From positions 1-34,068 of the forward strand of contig NZ_SDZL01000031.1 of assembly GCF_004210735.1 (NCBI RefSeq): a DNA stretch of 34,068 bases. The letters run 5' to 3'. The stretch is from Brevundimonas sp. (GTDB lineage: Bacteria; Pseudomonadota; Alphaproteobacteria; Caulobacterales; Caulobacteraceae). The notes under the pieces are model-generated. The model made no database searches. It saw nothing but the letters and a program-made list of their open reading frames with translations, and was not told the DNA's origin. Positions 8,040-18,942 of this stretch are shown piece after piece (the stretch's first letter is position 1; each line of letters opens with the position of its first letter). The position numbers were made by a program, and so were the translations under genes.

Positions 8040-9515
8040 TTAGAAGAGCGTGCCGACCCAAGTCTGGACGGCGGCTTCATCGGCCGGGTTACCCGTGAAG
8101 GTCAGACCCGATTCCGGCGTATAGGGCTTGTTGTTGCCACGCTGACGCGTGGTCCAGGCCTTGTGACCGTACGACAGGTCCGCATAGTTGGACGGCAGGC
8201 GCAGGGTGGTCGGCTCGATGAAGATCGAGTCCACCGCCGTGGTCGAACCGGCCAGACGCACGTTCGGCAGGCGCGTCAGCAGGTCCAGCGTGTCCAGGCA
8301 GCCGCCCGAGCAGCCGGCGTCCACCAGAACGACGACCTGACCAGCGACCGGATTGGCCGTGCCGGCGTCGGCCACGGCCGGGCGGCCCGGCATGACGAAG
8401 GTCGGCTGGTTGGCGGCGATGGCGGCGTCGAAGGCCGCGACGATGGCCTGGGTCTGTTCGATGACCGGAGCCGATTCCTGCACGAAGCGCGGATCAGCCT
8501 GCATGCGGGTCAGGGTGTCGACGAACCACTGGCGGTTGGCGGCGGTGGCGCGATAGGTGATCGAGCCCGCTTCCGGCTGGCGGCTGACGGTGAACTCCGG
8601 CGTCCATATGCGGTTGGCCAGACCATAGCCACGCGCCGTGGCGTTGAGCGAGTCGCCGCGCGCACCGCGCAGGTCCAGCACGAAGCCCTGCGGCCCGCGG
8701 ATGGCCGCGGCCTGGGCCTCGACCTGGGCGTAGAAGGCGTCCCAGGCGGCGTCGTCGGCCAGCGAATTGACGCGGACCCACGGGCGGCCGTTCACCGTCT
8801 CGACCGCCAGCGGCGCCGGGCCGGGGGTGAAGACCGAGGCGCGATAGGCGGCCTCGAGGTTGGCGGGGTTCGCCTCGACCGGCTTCAGGGTGAACTCGCG
8901 GTCACGGCGACCGACGGTGAATTCACAGACGGACGGCACGCCGCCGGCCATCGGATTGTTGCGGTTCCACAGCAGATAGGGTGCGGTGCGGACGCGGCCG
9001 GCCTCGGTCGTCAGGTCGCCTTCGAACTGGTCCAGCTTGGCCTTGGCGATGTCCTCAATGGGCTGCAGGTTGCAGCTCTTGAGCACGGCGCCCAGCGGCG
9101 GCAGGCCGCGCACGCCCGGCTGGACGTAGGAGACGACATACTGGCCGTTGCGCCAGGCGGTGGCCACGCCGGGCCAGCTAGTCGCGAAGTACGGGCCCAG
9201 GCCTTCGTAGGTCTGGCGGGTGGCGATGTTCGCGTCACGGAAGCCGTTGGCGTACCAGCGCAGGGCATAGGCATGGCTGTCGCCGCTGTTGACCTGACCG
9301 GCCTTGGCCTGGGCCTGCGTCAGGCCGGCGTCCAGCCAGGCGCGGAAGGCGTCGCCCTCGGCGCCCTGGGTCACGGCGGCAGGATGGTTGTCGCGCAGGG
9401 TGTCATGGACCGTGGTCAGGTCCTGCAGCGCAAGGCCGCGGAAATCCTGGGCGGAGGCGGCGCCGGAGGCGACCACCATGGCGAAGGCCGAGGCGGCGAT
9501 GAAAAGGCGGTTCAT
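8040..9515 (-). CDS. Exported S41-like (C-terminal processing type) peptidase
   Basis: A 491-residue protein with a signal peptide (MNRLFIAASAFAMVVASG, cleavage near ASA-Q at 22). The C-terminal half resembles the S41 (tail-specific protease) domain: a strand followed by DLRGARGDS, then VVVLVDAGCSGGCLDTLDLL, where the Ser in CSGG sits at the place of the S41 nucleophile, and a terminal GLTFTGNPADEAAVQTWV. There is no obvious PDZ domain. It is likely periplasmic. Substrate is unknown. The CSGGC nucleophile context differs from the usual S-A-x-E motif, so peptidase activity should be considered probable, not shown. Its stop abuts the palindromic repeat at 7959-8037. Confidence 0.7.
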   Translation of the reverse strand: MNRLFIAASAFAMVVASGAASAQDFRGLALQDLTTVHDTLRDNHPAAVTQGAEGDAFRAWLDAGLTQAQAKAGQVNSGDSHAYALRWYANGFRDANIATRQTYEGLGPYFATSWPGVATAWRNGQYVVSYVQPGVRGLPPLGAVLKSCNLQPIEDIAKAKLDQFEGDLTTEAGRVRTAPYLLWNRNNPMAGGVPSVCEFTVGRRDREFTLKPVEANPANLEAAYRASVFTPGPAPLAVETVNGRPWVRVNSLADDAAWDAFYAQVEAQAAAIRGPQGFVLDLRGARGDSLNATARGYGLANRIWTPEFTVSRQPEAGSITYRATAANRQWFVDTLTRMQADPRFVQESAPVIEQTQAIVAAFDAAIAANQPTFVMPGRPAVADAGTANPVAGQVVVLVDAGCSGGCLDTLDLLTRLPNVRLAGSTTAVDSIFIEPTTLRLPSNYADLSYGHKAWTTRQRGNNKPYTPESGLTFTGNPADEAAVQTWVGTLF

Positions 9516-9704
9516 AGTAGAGGAGGTCTCCCGGCCGTCTAAAACGCGGTTCGGACGTGTTAAACCCTATCGCCGCGGTGCCTGCCAACCCCCTGTGGGT
9601 CAGGAAAGGGCTTCGCGCGACGCCCTGTCGCGTGCGCCGGTTTACTCGCCGGGCCCGGCGTCCTAATCGGAGCGCGTAGTTCACGAACGGTTTCAGGCCA
9701 GCGC

Positions 9705-11681
<1,977 letters not shown>

Positions 11682-11689
11682 GCCCCGTC

Positions 11690-12088
11690 GTGGCCGCCCT
11701 GTCAGATCTGTATCTGCACTCCAGCGGCCGGATCGGGCGCGCGGCCTTTATCGCGGGCGTGCTGCCGCTGATCGCGGTGTGGGCGGCGTTCGACCTGCTG
11801 GCGCCGGGCTTCGTGCAGCGCTGGACCGGCTGGCTGGTCGGGGCGGCGCTGTTCTACTTAAGCGCCTGCGTGCTGTCGCAACGGCTGCATGACCGGGGAC
11901 GGTCAGGCTGGTGGAGCGGGCCGATCCTGATCGCCTTCGCCATCTGCTGGCCGCAGGGTTCAAGCTGGCCCGAGGCGCCGCTGGACTGGCTGTGGGCCGC
12001 GCTGCTGCTGGCCGTGGTCGTCGATCTGGCGATCCTGCCGGGGCAGAAAGCGTTCAACCGCTATGGCGCGCCTTCTAGCGCCGATTGA
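11690..12088 (+). CDS. DUF805 family membrane protein
   Basis: A 132-residue membrane protein with the DUF805 signature: an N-terminal SGRIGRAAF motif, then about four hydrophobic helices, with SQRLHDRGRSGWW after the second (about residues 62-76) and a terminal GQKAFNRYG. DUF805 proteins are inner membrane proteins of unknown function. It starts with GTG 8 nt after the pccA stop, so it may be cotranscribed and coupled with pccA. GTG is chosen because no in-frame ATG precedes the conserved motif. Confidence 0.85.
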   Translation: MAALSDLYLHSSGRIGRAAFIAGVLPLIAVWAAFDLLAPGFVQRWTGWLVGAALFYLSACVLSQRLHDRGRSGWWSGPILIAFAICWPQGSSWPEAPLDWLWAALLLAVVVDLAILPGQKAFNRYGAPSSAD

Positions 12089-12140
12089 CACGGCAAACAA
12101 AGACCTCAACCTCAGGTATGAGATTCGGGGCGCATCGGTG

Positions 12141-12683
12141 ATGAAGTCAGCTGTTACGGAGTTGTTCGTGGCGCGAGGCCGCTTGAGACGTCGGGACTTC
12201 TGGCTGATTTCGCTTGGCTTAGCCGCCTTATGTCTCTTCATTCAGCTAGCAGGCGCGAGCTTGATCCTTGGTGACGGCTTTATCGGCGTAACCATGCTTC
12301 TGCAATTAGGCGAGATACCATCGAAATCACCTCGTTTTATAGCCACTGCTACATTTATATCTTTGGTCGCTCTGGTATTTTACTGGCCCATGCTGATCCT
12401 GTGCCTCAGGCGAGAGCATGACCGCAACAATTCGGGTTGGTTGGTGTGGGTGTATTTCATCTTCTCCCTGCTGTCGGATTTCCTAATTTTTGGAGATCGC
12501 CTAGCGCCCCCAGGAATGGGTTCAGCGGTTGATCCGCTCTGGGGACCAGCCATGAGCATCCTGAGCCTGGTGCTCTTGGGAGGCGCCGTGTGGCTGACAG
12601 TTACCCTGGGTCTTCTGGACGGAACGCCCGGACCCAATCGCTACGGTCCGTCGCCCAAGGGCATCGGTGTGGCCGATCAATAA
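12141..12683 (+). CDS. Second, larger DUF805-like membrane protein
   Basis: A 180-residue membrane protein. The ATG at 12141 is preferred over 12063 because the upstream extension overlaps the first DUF805 gene and lacks family features. It has ARGRLRRRDFWLISLGL (DUF805 entry motif), about four hydrophobic helices, CLRREHDRNNSGWLVWVY replacing the usual RLHDRGRSGWW, and terminal GPNRYGPSPKG. Its base composition is visibly more AT-rich than neighbours (for example 12290-12380), which suggests a different history from the adjacent 11690 gene. Function is unknown. Confidence 0.75.
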   Translation: MKSAVTELFVARGRLRRRDFWLISLGLAALCLFIQLAGASLILGDGFIGVTMLLQLGEIPSKSPRFIATATFISLVALVFYWPMLILCLRREHDRNNSGWLVWVYFIFSLLSDFLIFGDRLAPPGMGSAVDPLWGPAMSILSLVLLGGAVWLTVTLGLLDGTPGPNRYGPSPKGIGVADQ

Positions 12684-12693
12684 TCACAACAGG

Positions 12694-13407
12694 TCAGACC
12701 GGCGCGTCGGCCGACTGAACCGGGCCGAAGATCGCCTCGAACGAAGACTTCAGCGCCGCGTCCGCCTCGTCCATCGTGGCCAGCACGCCCAGGTCGATCA
12801 GGCTGGTGACGCCGTGCTCGCTGATGCCGCAGGGCACGATGCCGCCGAAATGGTCCAGATCCGGTTCGACGTTCAGGCTGATGCCGTGGAAGCTGACCCA
12901 TTTGCGAACCTTGACGCCGATGGCGGCGATCTTGTCCTCACGGCTCCAGCCGGGGCCCTTGCGCTCGACCCAGACGCCGACGCGGCCGTCGCGGACGTCG
13001 GCGGGGACGCTGAACCGGCCCAGGGCGCCGATGACCCATTGCTCCAGCCCGCGCACGAAGGTGCGGACGTCACGCCCGCGCGCGTTCAGGTCCAGCATGA
13101 CATAGGCCACGCGCTGGCCCGGCCCGTGATAGGTGAACTGCCCGCCCCGCCCCGTGCGATGGACGGGAAAGCGGTCGGGCGTCAGCAGATCATCGTCCTT
13201 TGACGACACCCCGGCGGTGTAAAGCGGCGGATGCTCCAGCAGCCAGACCAATTCCGGCGCCGCGCCCTCGGCGATGGCGGCGGCCCGCGCCTCCATCGCG
13301 GCGACGGCGGCGGGATAGTCGACATAGCCGGACGAGACCGCCCATTGCACGGGCGCGCCGTCGATACGGCGAAGTTTCGGCAACAGGCTTAACGGCTCAG
13401 CAAGCAT
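12694..13407 (-). CDS. lipB: Octanoyltransferase LipB
   Basis: A 237-residue lipoyl synthesis enzyme. It transfers octanoyl from acyl carrier protein to lipoyl domains, the first step of protein lipoylation in the cytoplasm. Visible motifs are [12 protein letters not shown] (87-98), catalytic Lys166 in [15 protein letters not shown], His174, and the active-site Cys193 in [16 protein letters not shown]. The start at 13407 is chosen because it begins just before the conserved domain; an ATG at 13446 would overlap the divergent gene start. It converges with the DUF805 gene (10 nt between stops). lipA is not adjacent. Confidence 0.95.
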   Translation of the reverse strand: MLAEPLSLLPKLRRIDGAPVQWAVSSGYVDYPAAVAAMEARAAAIAEGAAPELVWLLEHPPLYTAGVSSKDDDLLTPDRFPVHRTGRGGQFTYHGPGQRVAYVMLDLNARGRDVRTFVRGLEQWVIGALGRFSVPADVRDGRVGVWVERKGPGWSREDKIAAIGVKVRKWVSFHGISLNVEPDLDHFGGIVPCGISEHGVTSLIDLGVLATMDEADAALKSSFEAIFGPVQSADAPV

Positions 13408-13437
13408 GAGGCCCTCAATGTAGGCGCGGGGGCCGCC

Positions 13438-13734
13438 ATGCAACACCAGCGTCCTGTATCCGTCAGCGTTTCAGAGTATCCCGTGAGCCAGATCGAAGCC
13501 GTCGACGTTGAAATCTCGGTGGTCCTGGGCCGATCCGTGCTGCCCATGTCCCAACTGCTGAAGATGGGCCGCGGCGCGGTGATCCCGCTGGACGCGTCGG
13601 AAAAGGACGAGGTCTGGATCCTGGCCAACAACCACCCCGTGGCGCGCGGCGAGATCGAGATCCGCGAGGACCGCATCGCTATCACCGTCACCCGCCCGGC
13701 CGACCTGTACGACTTCATGGCCGGGGCGGCCTGA
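13438..13734 (+). CDS. FliN/FliM C-terminal domain (SpoA-like) protein
   Basis: A 98-residue protein whose core is a SpoA fold: [55 protein letters not shown]. This matches FliN, including the LGRS...LLKMGRG and NN..VARGEI segments. FliN is a C-ring component of the flagellar motor. Here it stands alone between lipB (divergent, 30 nt) and an unknown gene, away from other motor genes, so it may be an additional FliN-like protein rather than the main fliN. The first 10-15 residues may not be translated: an in-frame GTG downstream is possible, and the SD before 13438 is weak. Confidence 0.8.
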   Translation: MQHQRPVSVSVSEYPVSQIEAVDVEISVVLGRSVLPMSQLLKMGRGAVIPLDASEKDEVWILANNHPVARGEIEIREDRIAITVTRPADLYDFMAGAA

Positions 13735-13738
13735 GGCT

Positions 13739-14161
13739 TCAGTCCAGCGCCTGCGCCTCGGCATAGGCGGCCAGCAACTCATCGCGACGCGGCTGTTCTG
13801 CGATGTGGATGATCCGCAGGTCCGGCAGCGGCACGGTCGGGTGGTGCGCGGCATGGCCAGCGAACCAGAAGGCTTCGGCCAGCGTCTCTTGATGCCAGGT
13901 GGTCATGATGAACTCGTCATCGGGAACATCGCCGAAGTCACAGGCGTCCAGGGCCGCCCAATCGACGCTGTCGTCCCAGAGACTGCATTCCTCGCCCCAC
14001 GCCATCATGTAGAAGCAGCCGCTCGCCACGAGCCAGTTGCTGATCAGACCGTGCCAAGCCGGATCGACCTTGTTTTCCAGCACCAGCATCGCCCGATGAG
14101 GTCGGGCTTCGACCGTCGGCGGCGACTGACCGGGGATAAGGTGAAGGTAGTCGAGGCTCAT
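13739..14161 (-). CDS. Unknown protein, second gene of a two-gene unit
   Basis: A 140-residue cytoplasmic protein. I do not recognise the family with confidence. It begins MSLDYLHLIPGQ, has a hydrophobic strand (AMLVLE) and a Trp/Cys/Met-rich region (WLVASGCFYMMAWGEECSLWDDSVDWAAL), followed by EFIMTTWHQETLAEAFWFAGHAAH. Its ATG overlaps the stop of the upstream gene by 4 nt (ATGA), so the two are translated together. The ORF extends in frame to 14263, but that region belongs to the upstream gene. The small size, acidic nature and pairing resemble immunity-type or orphan accessory proteins; this is only inference. Confidence 0.65.
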   Translation of the reverse strand: MSLDYLHLIPGQSPPTVEARPHRAMLVLENKVDPAWHGLISNWLVASGCFYMMAWGEECSLWDDSVDWAALDACDFGDVPDDEFIMTTWHQETLAEAFWFAGHAAHHPTVPLPDLRIIHIAEQPRRDELLAAYAEAQALD

Positions 14162-14616
14162 GACGTAGGAACGCCAAAGTTCGCCTGAGTCCGGAAGAGC
14201 GCCACGCCTTCGCACAAGGCCAACAATTCGCAGCCATACGACGGCGTGATTGCGATGAGGCAAGCTTCTCCACTCACCACAAGGTCGGCGATGTTGCGGA
14301 GACGGTCCTCATACTGCCGGCGATACAGATCTTCGGCGGAAGGATGCGGCTCGACGAACAGTGGCGTCAGCCAAGACAAATCGGGACGCCGCCTTGCAAC
14401 CACCTCTATGTGCGAGATGATATTGCCCTCCCGAATATCATTCCCTACCAGCGCCCGAACACCAGAAAGCTCGAGCCGGTAATCCTCCCGCTCGACTGTC
14501 CGCAGCAGCACAACAGCCTTGTCGCCATCCACCAGAAGGCCAGTGACGGCGCCGTCGTGGAAGCTGGGATTGCGCAGGCAGTGCGTATCCGGCGAAAGGT
14601 CTAGGTCGTGGCTCAT
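14158..14616 (-). CDS. Unknown protein, first gene of a two-gene unit
   Basis: A 152-residue cytoplasmic protein. The N-terminal part (HCLRNPSFHDGAVTGLLVDG, KAVVLLRTVEREDYRLELSGV) is beta-rich and resembles small orphan proteins that bind or modulate others; the C-terminal half is helical (SAEDLYRRQYEDRLRNIADL) and ends ELLALCEGVALF. No catalytic motif is visible and I cannot name a family. It is followed by a second unknown gene with a 4-nt overlap. Base composition is slightly less GC-rich than in the housekeeping neighbours, which is consistent with accessory content next to a tRNA gene. Confidence 0.65.
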   Translation of the reverse strand: MSHDLDLSPDTHCLRNPSFHDGAVTGLLVDGDKAVVLLRTVEREDYRLELSGVRALVGNDIREGNIISHIEVVARRRPDLSWLTPLFVEPHPSAEDLYRRQYEDRLRNIADLVVSGEACLIAITPSYGCELLALCEGVALFRTQANFGVPTS

Positions 14617-14727
14617 CGCCTATGTTGAACACGGCGAGCGATCAGCGGTCCACCGGCTCACACTTCGGTTGAGCAAACCCCCTTCCCTTTCCGCAACGTC
14701 TCCGCTATTGCCCCCGCTCCGATGCGA

Positions 14728-14812
14728 GCGGTCGTGGCGGAATTGGTAGACGCGCAGCGTTGAGGTCGCTGTGGGGCAACCCGTGGAAGTTCGAGTCTTC
14801 TCGACCGCACCA
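14728..14812 (+). tRNA. tRNA-Leu (GAG)
   Basis: A type II tRNA on the plus strand: acceptor GCGGTCG/CGACCGC, anticodon arm CAGCG TTGAGGT CGCTG (anticodon GAG), a long variable arm (GTGGGGCAACCCGT), T-loop TTCGAGT, discriminator A and encoded CCA (14810-14812). All main stems pair. Confidence 0.96.
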
Positions 14813-14873
14813 TCTGATCTGACAGGGCGAATCTCGGCTAACATCAGCTGATCATTTTCAGGGAGGCAGACAC

Positions 14874-16295
14874 GTGACTCACACGGATTCCGCCTCCCTG
14901 GCCCCTGACCCCGACATCGAAACCGAAGACCACGTCGCCCTGGGCGGGGACTACGCCCTGACGGCGGGCTTCGTCGAAAAGGTCGTGGACGCCGCCGACG
15001 ACGGCGACGGCATGCGTCTGCGCGGCCTGCTGGAAGACCTGCACCCCGCCGACGTGGCCGATCTGATGGGCTTCCTGACGGCCGAGCACCGGGCCGTGGT
15101 GGTGCAGTGGCTGCCGCCGGACCTGCTGGCCGACACCCTGCCCGAACTGGACGACGGCATCCGCGAGGAGGTGCTGGAGCGCGTCCCTCACCTGACGCTG
15201 GCCGAGGCGCTGCAGGAGCTGGATTCCGACGACGCCGCCGCCGTGGTCGAGGACCTGGAGGACGACCAGCGCGAAAAGGTGCTGGCCGCCATGCCCGAGG
15301 TCGACCGCGCCGCGATCGAAAGCTCGCTGGGCTATGCCGAGGATTCGGCCGGCCGCCTGATGCAGCGCGAGTTCATGGCCGCGCCGCAATTCTGGAACGT
15401 CGGCGACACCATCGACCACGTCCGGGCCCAGGGTGAGGACCTGCCCGAGCTATTCTTCGACATCTATGTGGTCGATCCGCTGAACAAGCCGATCGGCGGG
15501 GTGGCGATCAGCCGCCTGCTGCGCAGCCCGCGCGCCACGTCGCTGACCGAACTGATGGAGCCGGTCAACGAGATCGAGGTGACCGTCGACCAGGAAGAGG
15601 TCGCCTACATCTTCGAGAAATACCACCTGATCTCGGCCCCCGTCGTGGACGCCGGCGGACGGCTGGTCGGTCAGATCACCGTCGACGACATCGTCAACAT
15701 CATTCAGGAAGAGAACCGCGAGGACATCCTGCGGATGGCCGGCGTGTCCGATGAGGACCGCTCGTCCGGCGTGGCCGAGATCGTGCGCGGTCGCGTACCG
15801 TGGCTGGCGATTAACCTGTTCACGGCAGTCATCGGCGCGGGCGTCATCGCCTTCTTCGAAGGCACGATCCAGCAGATCGTCGCGCTGGCGGTGCTGATGC
15901 CGATCGTTTCGGCCATCGGCGGCAATGCGGGCACACAGGCGCTGGCCGTTACGGTCCGGGCGCTGGCCACGCGTGAACTGAACGCTTCGAACACGACGCG
16001 GACGTTCTGGCGCGAGATGGCGGTGGGCCTGGCCAACGGGCTGGTGCTGGCGCCGCTGATCGGTCTGGCGGCCGGGCTGTGGTTCTGGGACGAAGACTGG
16101 CGCATCGGCGTGGTGATCGCGGTCGCCATGGTGCTGAACCTGCTGGTCGCGGCCAGCGTCGGGGTGCTGACGCCGGTGACCCTGTCCAGGCTGAAGTTCG
16201 ACCCGGCGGTGTCCTCGGCGGTGTTCGTGACGGCGACGACGGATTTCTTCGGCTTCCTGATCTTCCTCGGTCTGGCCACGATCGTGCTGCTTTAG
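14874..16295 (+). CDS. mgtE: Magnesium transporter MgtE
   Basis: A 473-residue Mg2+ channel/transporter. It has an acidic MgtE N-domain (about residues 30-150, with LEDLHPADVADLMGFL), a CBS pair (about 150-280, with VDAGGRLVGQITVDDIV), the plug-helix segment EENREDILRMAGV, then about five membrane helices from residue 305, including the conserved PIVSAIGGNAGTQALAVTVRAL pore motif. CBS and N domains sense cytoplasmic Mg2+ and close the pore. It begins GTG near 14874 after GGGAGG and follows tRNA-Leu by about 60 nt. Length is typical. Confidence 0.95.
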   Translation: MTHTDSASLAPDPDIETEDHVALGGDYALTAGFVEKVVDAADDGDGMRLRGLLEDLHPADVADLMGFLTAEHRAVVVQWLPPDLLADTLPELDDGIREEVLERVPHLTLAEALQELDSDDAAAVVEDLEDDQREKVLAAMPEVDRAAIESSLGYAEDSAGRLMQREFMAAPQFWNVGDTIDHVRAQGEDLPELFFDIYVVDPLNKPIGGVAISRLLRSPRATSLTELMEPVNEIEVTVDQEEVAYIFEKYHLISAPVVDAGGRLVGQITVDDIVNIIQEENREDILRMAGVSDEDRSSGVAEIVRGRVPWLAINLFTAVIGAGVIAFFEGTIQQIVALAVLMPIVSAIGGNAGTQALAVTVRALATRELNASNTTRTFWREMAVGLANGLVLAPLIGLAAGLWFWDEDWRIGVVIAVAMVLNLLVAASVGVLTPVTLSRLKFDPAVSSAVFVTATTDFFGFLIFLGLATIVLL

Positions 16296-16387
16296 GGAAC
16301 CGGACGGCCCGCTGTTTGCTGGGTCTCCCGTCAGGCGAGCGTCTCGTCTCGATATGGGTCAATCCGGTGTCCGAAGTCGGCAAACGC

Positions 16388-17683
16388 ATGAAGGTCTCCC
16401 GCGCAGGGATCATCCTCATCAAGAGTTTTGAGGGCTTTCGTCCCGTCGCGGTTCGTCGTGAGGACGGACAGTGGACGATTGGCTATGGCCACACCGCCTC
16501 GGCCCGCGAGGGCTTGAGCGTCAGCGAGCCGGACGCCGAACTGCTGCTGCAATACGACCTGATCCCGGTGGTGGCCGCCGTCGGCGACAACGCCCCCTCC
16601 GACCTGAACCAGCACCAGTTCGACGCCCTGGCCAGTTTCGCCTTTTCGGTCGGGGTCGAGCGATTCCTGAAATCGGACGTGCTGGCGCGGCTGAAGGCGG
16701 GCGAGACGGCGCGCGCGGGCGACGCCCTGATCGGCTGGCCCCAGCCCCAGCCCGCCGACGCCCATGTGCGCCGTCGCCGGGCCGAGCGGGCGCTGTTCGT
16801 GGCCGACCCGTCCGCGCCGGTGGCCCTGGCCGACCTGCTGTCGGCGCCCGCTCCAATGGAGTTCGCCCCGGCTTCGGCGATGGCGCCGGTTCCGGCCCCG
16901 GTCGAACAGGCTGATGAGCCGAACGTGGCGCCGGTCCCCCTTCCCGAGCCTGCCCGCTCCGCCGACGCGCCGTCCATGGCGCACCAGATGCTGCGCTATT
17001 CGCCGTATGCGACCCCGATGGCCGGCACGTTGCCGCCGGTGATCCGTGCGCCGGAGATCGAGGCCGCATCTGCGCCCGTCGTGACCCCCGCCTTCCCCCC
17101 CATGACTGTCGCGCCGTCGGCGGTCGAGGGGGCGCCGATCCCCGCTTGGCGCGCGCCGGCCGAGGGTCCCGGCTTCACTGAAGTCTCGCCTGTCATTGAC
17201 GACGGCCCGGCGCCGCATGCGCCCAGCTTTACGCCCGGCGCACCCTCGCCCTTCCCGCCGCTGGCCAATGAATTGGCGCCGCCGCCTCTGGTGCTGACCG
17301 CGCCGCCGTCGATCGAGCCTGAGGTCATCCAGCGCCCGGTGTGGGAACGCCGCCAGACCGATCGCCCGGACCAGGACGGCCTGTTCCTGCATGAAGGCAT
17401 CACGGCCTCGGACTTTGCCCCTGTGCTGCGCCATGAGGCGGACGCCACGCCGCCGTCCGGCCGGTTCGACTGGAGCGAGACGGGCGCCTTTCTGGTCATG
17501 GGCGGGGTCGGTCTGGCCTCGTTCGGCGCGGCGATGGCGGCGTTCCGACTGGCCGGGGATCAAGCGGTCGGCGGGCGGGAAACGACCATGATCGGTTGGG
17601 TACTGGCCGTCATCGCCGCCGTCTGCGTCGGCGTGTCGGGCTATAATCTGTATCGTCGCTGGGGCCAGAACGCCCGCGGCTGA
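16388..17683 (+). CDS. GH24 lysozyme-like protein with C-terminal membrane helices
   Basis: A 431-residue protein. The start at 16388 is chosen because [17 protein letters not shown] is the standard entry of GH24 (T4-type) lysozymes. Glu15 in KSFEGF is the catalytic acid and Thr30 in WTIGYGHT matches the catalytic Thr; the Asp between them is uncertain. The lysozyme domain ends near residue 145 with an [14 protein letters not shown] segment. A long Pro/Ala-rich, low-complexity region follows (about 150-340), then two membrane helices (about 365-385 and 400-425). The lytic domain precedes the anchors with no signal peptide, so the domain may be cytoplasmic or reach the periplasm by a SAR/holin-independent route. 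Related long proteins occur in Caulobacterales; function is probably cell-wall related. Confidence 0.8.
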   Translation: MKVSRAGIILIKSFEGFRPVAVRREDGQWTIGYGHTASAREGLSVSEPDAELLLQYDLIPVVAAVGDNAPSDLNQHQFDALASFAFSVGVERFLKSDVLARLKAGETARAGDALIGWPQPQPADAHVRRRRAERALFVADPSAPVALADLLSAPAPMEFAPASAMAPVPAPVEQADEPNVAPVPLPEPARSADAPSMAHQMLRYSPYATPMAGTLPPVIRAPEIEAASAPVVTPAFPPMTVAPSAVEGAPIPAWRAPAEGPGFTEVSPVIDDGPAPHAPSFTPGAPSPFPPLANELAPPPLVLTAPPSIEPEVIQRPVWERRQTDRPDQDGLFLHEGITASDFAPVLRHEADATPPSGRFDWSETGAFLVMGGVGLASFGAAMAAFRLAGDQAVGGRETTMIGWVLAVIAAVCVGVSGYNLYRRWGQNARG

Positions 17684-17726
17684 GCCGGTTTTGCGAAGCG
17701 GCGCGCGGGATGCTACGCCCGCGCTC

Positions 17727-18890
17727 ATGAGCATTCCCAACGCGCCCCAATCCATGGAATTCGGCCTCGGCGAAACCGCCGACGCCATTCGCGAAACTAC
17801 CGCCCGCTGGGCCGCTGACCGGTTGGCGCCGCGCGCCGCCGAGATCGACGAGAAGAACGAGTTCGCCCGCGACCTGTGGCCCGAAATGGGCGAGCTGGGC
17901 CTGCACGGCATCACGGTGGAAGAAGAGTTCGGCGGCCTGGGCCTGGGCTATCTGGAACACGTCGTGGCGATGGAGGAGGTGTCCCGCGCCTCGGCCTCGA
18001 TCGGCCTGAGCTACGGCGCCCACTCGAACCTGTGCGTCAACCAGATCCGCCGCTGGGGCACGCCCGAGCAGAAGGCGAAGTATCTGCCCAAGCTGATCTC
18101 GGGCGAACACGTCGGCTCGTTGGCCATGTCCGAGGTCGGGTCGGGCTCGGACGTCATGTCGATGCGCACCCAAGCGGTGAAGAAGGGCGACCGCTACGTC
18201 CTGAACGGCACGAAATTCTGGATCACCAACGCGCCGCACGCCGAGACCCTGGTGGTCTATGCCCGCACAGGCGAGGGCAACGGCGGCGTCACCGCCTTCC
18301 TGGTCGAGAAGGGCATGAAGGGGTTCAGCGTCTCGAAGAAGCTGGACAAGATGGGCATGCGCGGCTCGGACACCGCCGAACTGGTGTTCGAGGATTGCGA
18401 GATCCCGGAAGAGAACATCATGGGCGGCGAAGGGCGCGGCGCGGCCGTGCTGATGAGCGGCCTGGACTATGAGCGGGCGGTGCTGTCGGCCGGGCCGCTG
18501 GGCATCATGCAGGCGGCGCTGGACGTGGTCCTGCCGTACGTCCGCGAGCGCAAGCAGTTCGGCAAGGCGATCGGCAGCTTCCAGCTGATGCAGGCCAAGG
18601 TCGCCGACATGTACGTCGCCCTGAACAGCGCCCGGACCTATGTCTATGCTGTGGCCCGCGCCTGCGACCAGGGCAAAACCACCCGCTATGACGCGGCGGG
18701 CGCGATCCTGCTGGCCAGCGAGAACGCGGTGAAGGTGTCGCTGGAGGCCGTCCAGGCCCTGGGCGGCGCCGGCTATACGAAGGAATGGCCGGTCGAGCGG
18801 CTGGTCCGCGACGCCAAGCTGTACGACATCGGCGCCGGCACCAACGAAATCCGCCGCTTCCTGATCGGGCGCGAACTGCTGGGAGGCTGA
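17727..18890 (+). CDS. ivd: Isovaleryl-CoA dehydrogenase
   Basis: A 387-residue acyl-CoA dehydrogenase that oxidises isovaleryl-CoA to 3-methylcrotonyl-CoA in leucine breakdown, passing electrons from FAD to ETF. Motifs: [15 protein letters not shown] (FAD/substrate loop, 132-146), FWITNAP (164-170), catalytic Glu249 in [17 protein letters not shown], and [16 protein letters not shown] near the end. The Glu position on the helix after LMSG is the isovaleryl-CoA dehydrogenase arrangement, unlike short-chain enzymes that use a different Glu. The start at 17727 gives the standard length. Methylcrotonyl-CoA carboxylase genes are not next to it here. Confidence 0.93.
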   Translation: MSIPNAPQSMEFGLGETADAIRETTARWAADRLAPRAAEIDEKNEFARDLWPEMGELGLHGITVEEEFGGLGLGYLEHVVAMEEVSRASASIGLSYGAHSNLCVNQIRRWGTPEQKAKYLPKLISGEHVGSLAMSEVGSGSDVMSMRTQAVKKGDRYVLNGTKFWITNAPHAETLVVYARTGEGNGGVTAFLVEKGMKGFSVSKKLDKMGMRGSDTAELVFEDCEIPEENIMGGEGRGAAVLMSGLDYERAVLSAGPLGIMQAALDVVLPYVRERKQFGKAIGSFQLMQAKVADMYVALNSARTYVYAVARACDQGKTTRYDAAGAILLASENAVKVSLEAVQALGGAGYTKEWPVERLVRDAKLYDIGAGTNEIRRFLIGRELLGG

Positions 18891-18942
18891 CGGAACCGGG
18901 CGGCGGGTCGGCTGTTGCTTCCTTCTCGAAAGGAGACGCGCC

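Noticed and set aside
7953..9542. Plus-strand ORF of 529 codons opposite the S41-like gene
   Set aside because: It is a GC-driven shadow ORF. The opposite strand has a signal peptide and recognisable domain.
16331..17914. Long minus-strand ORF opposite the lysozyme-like gene
   Set aside because: Arg/Gly-rich shadow composition and no SD, while the plus strand has GH24 motifs.
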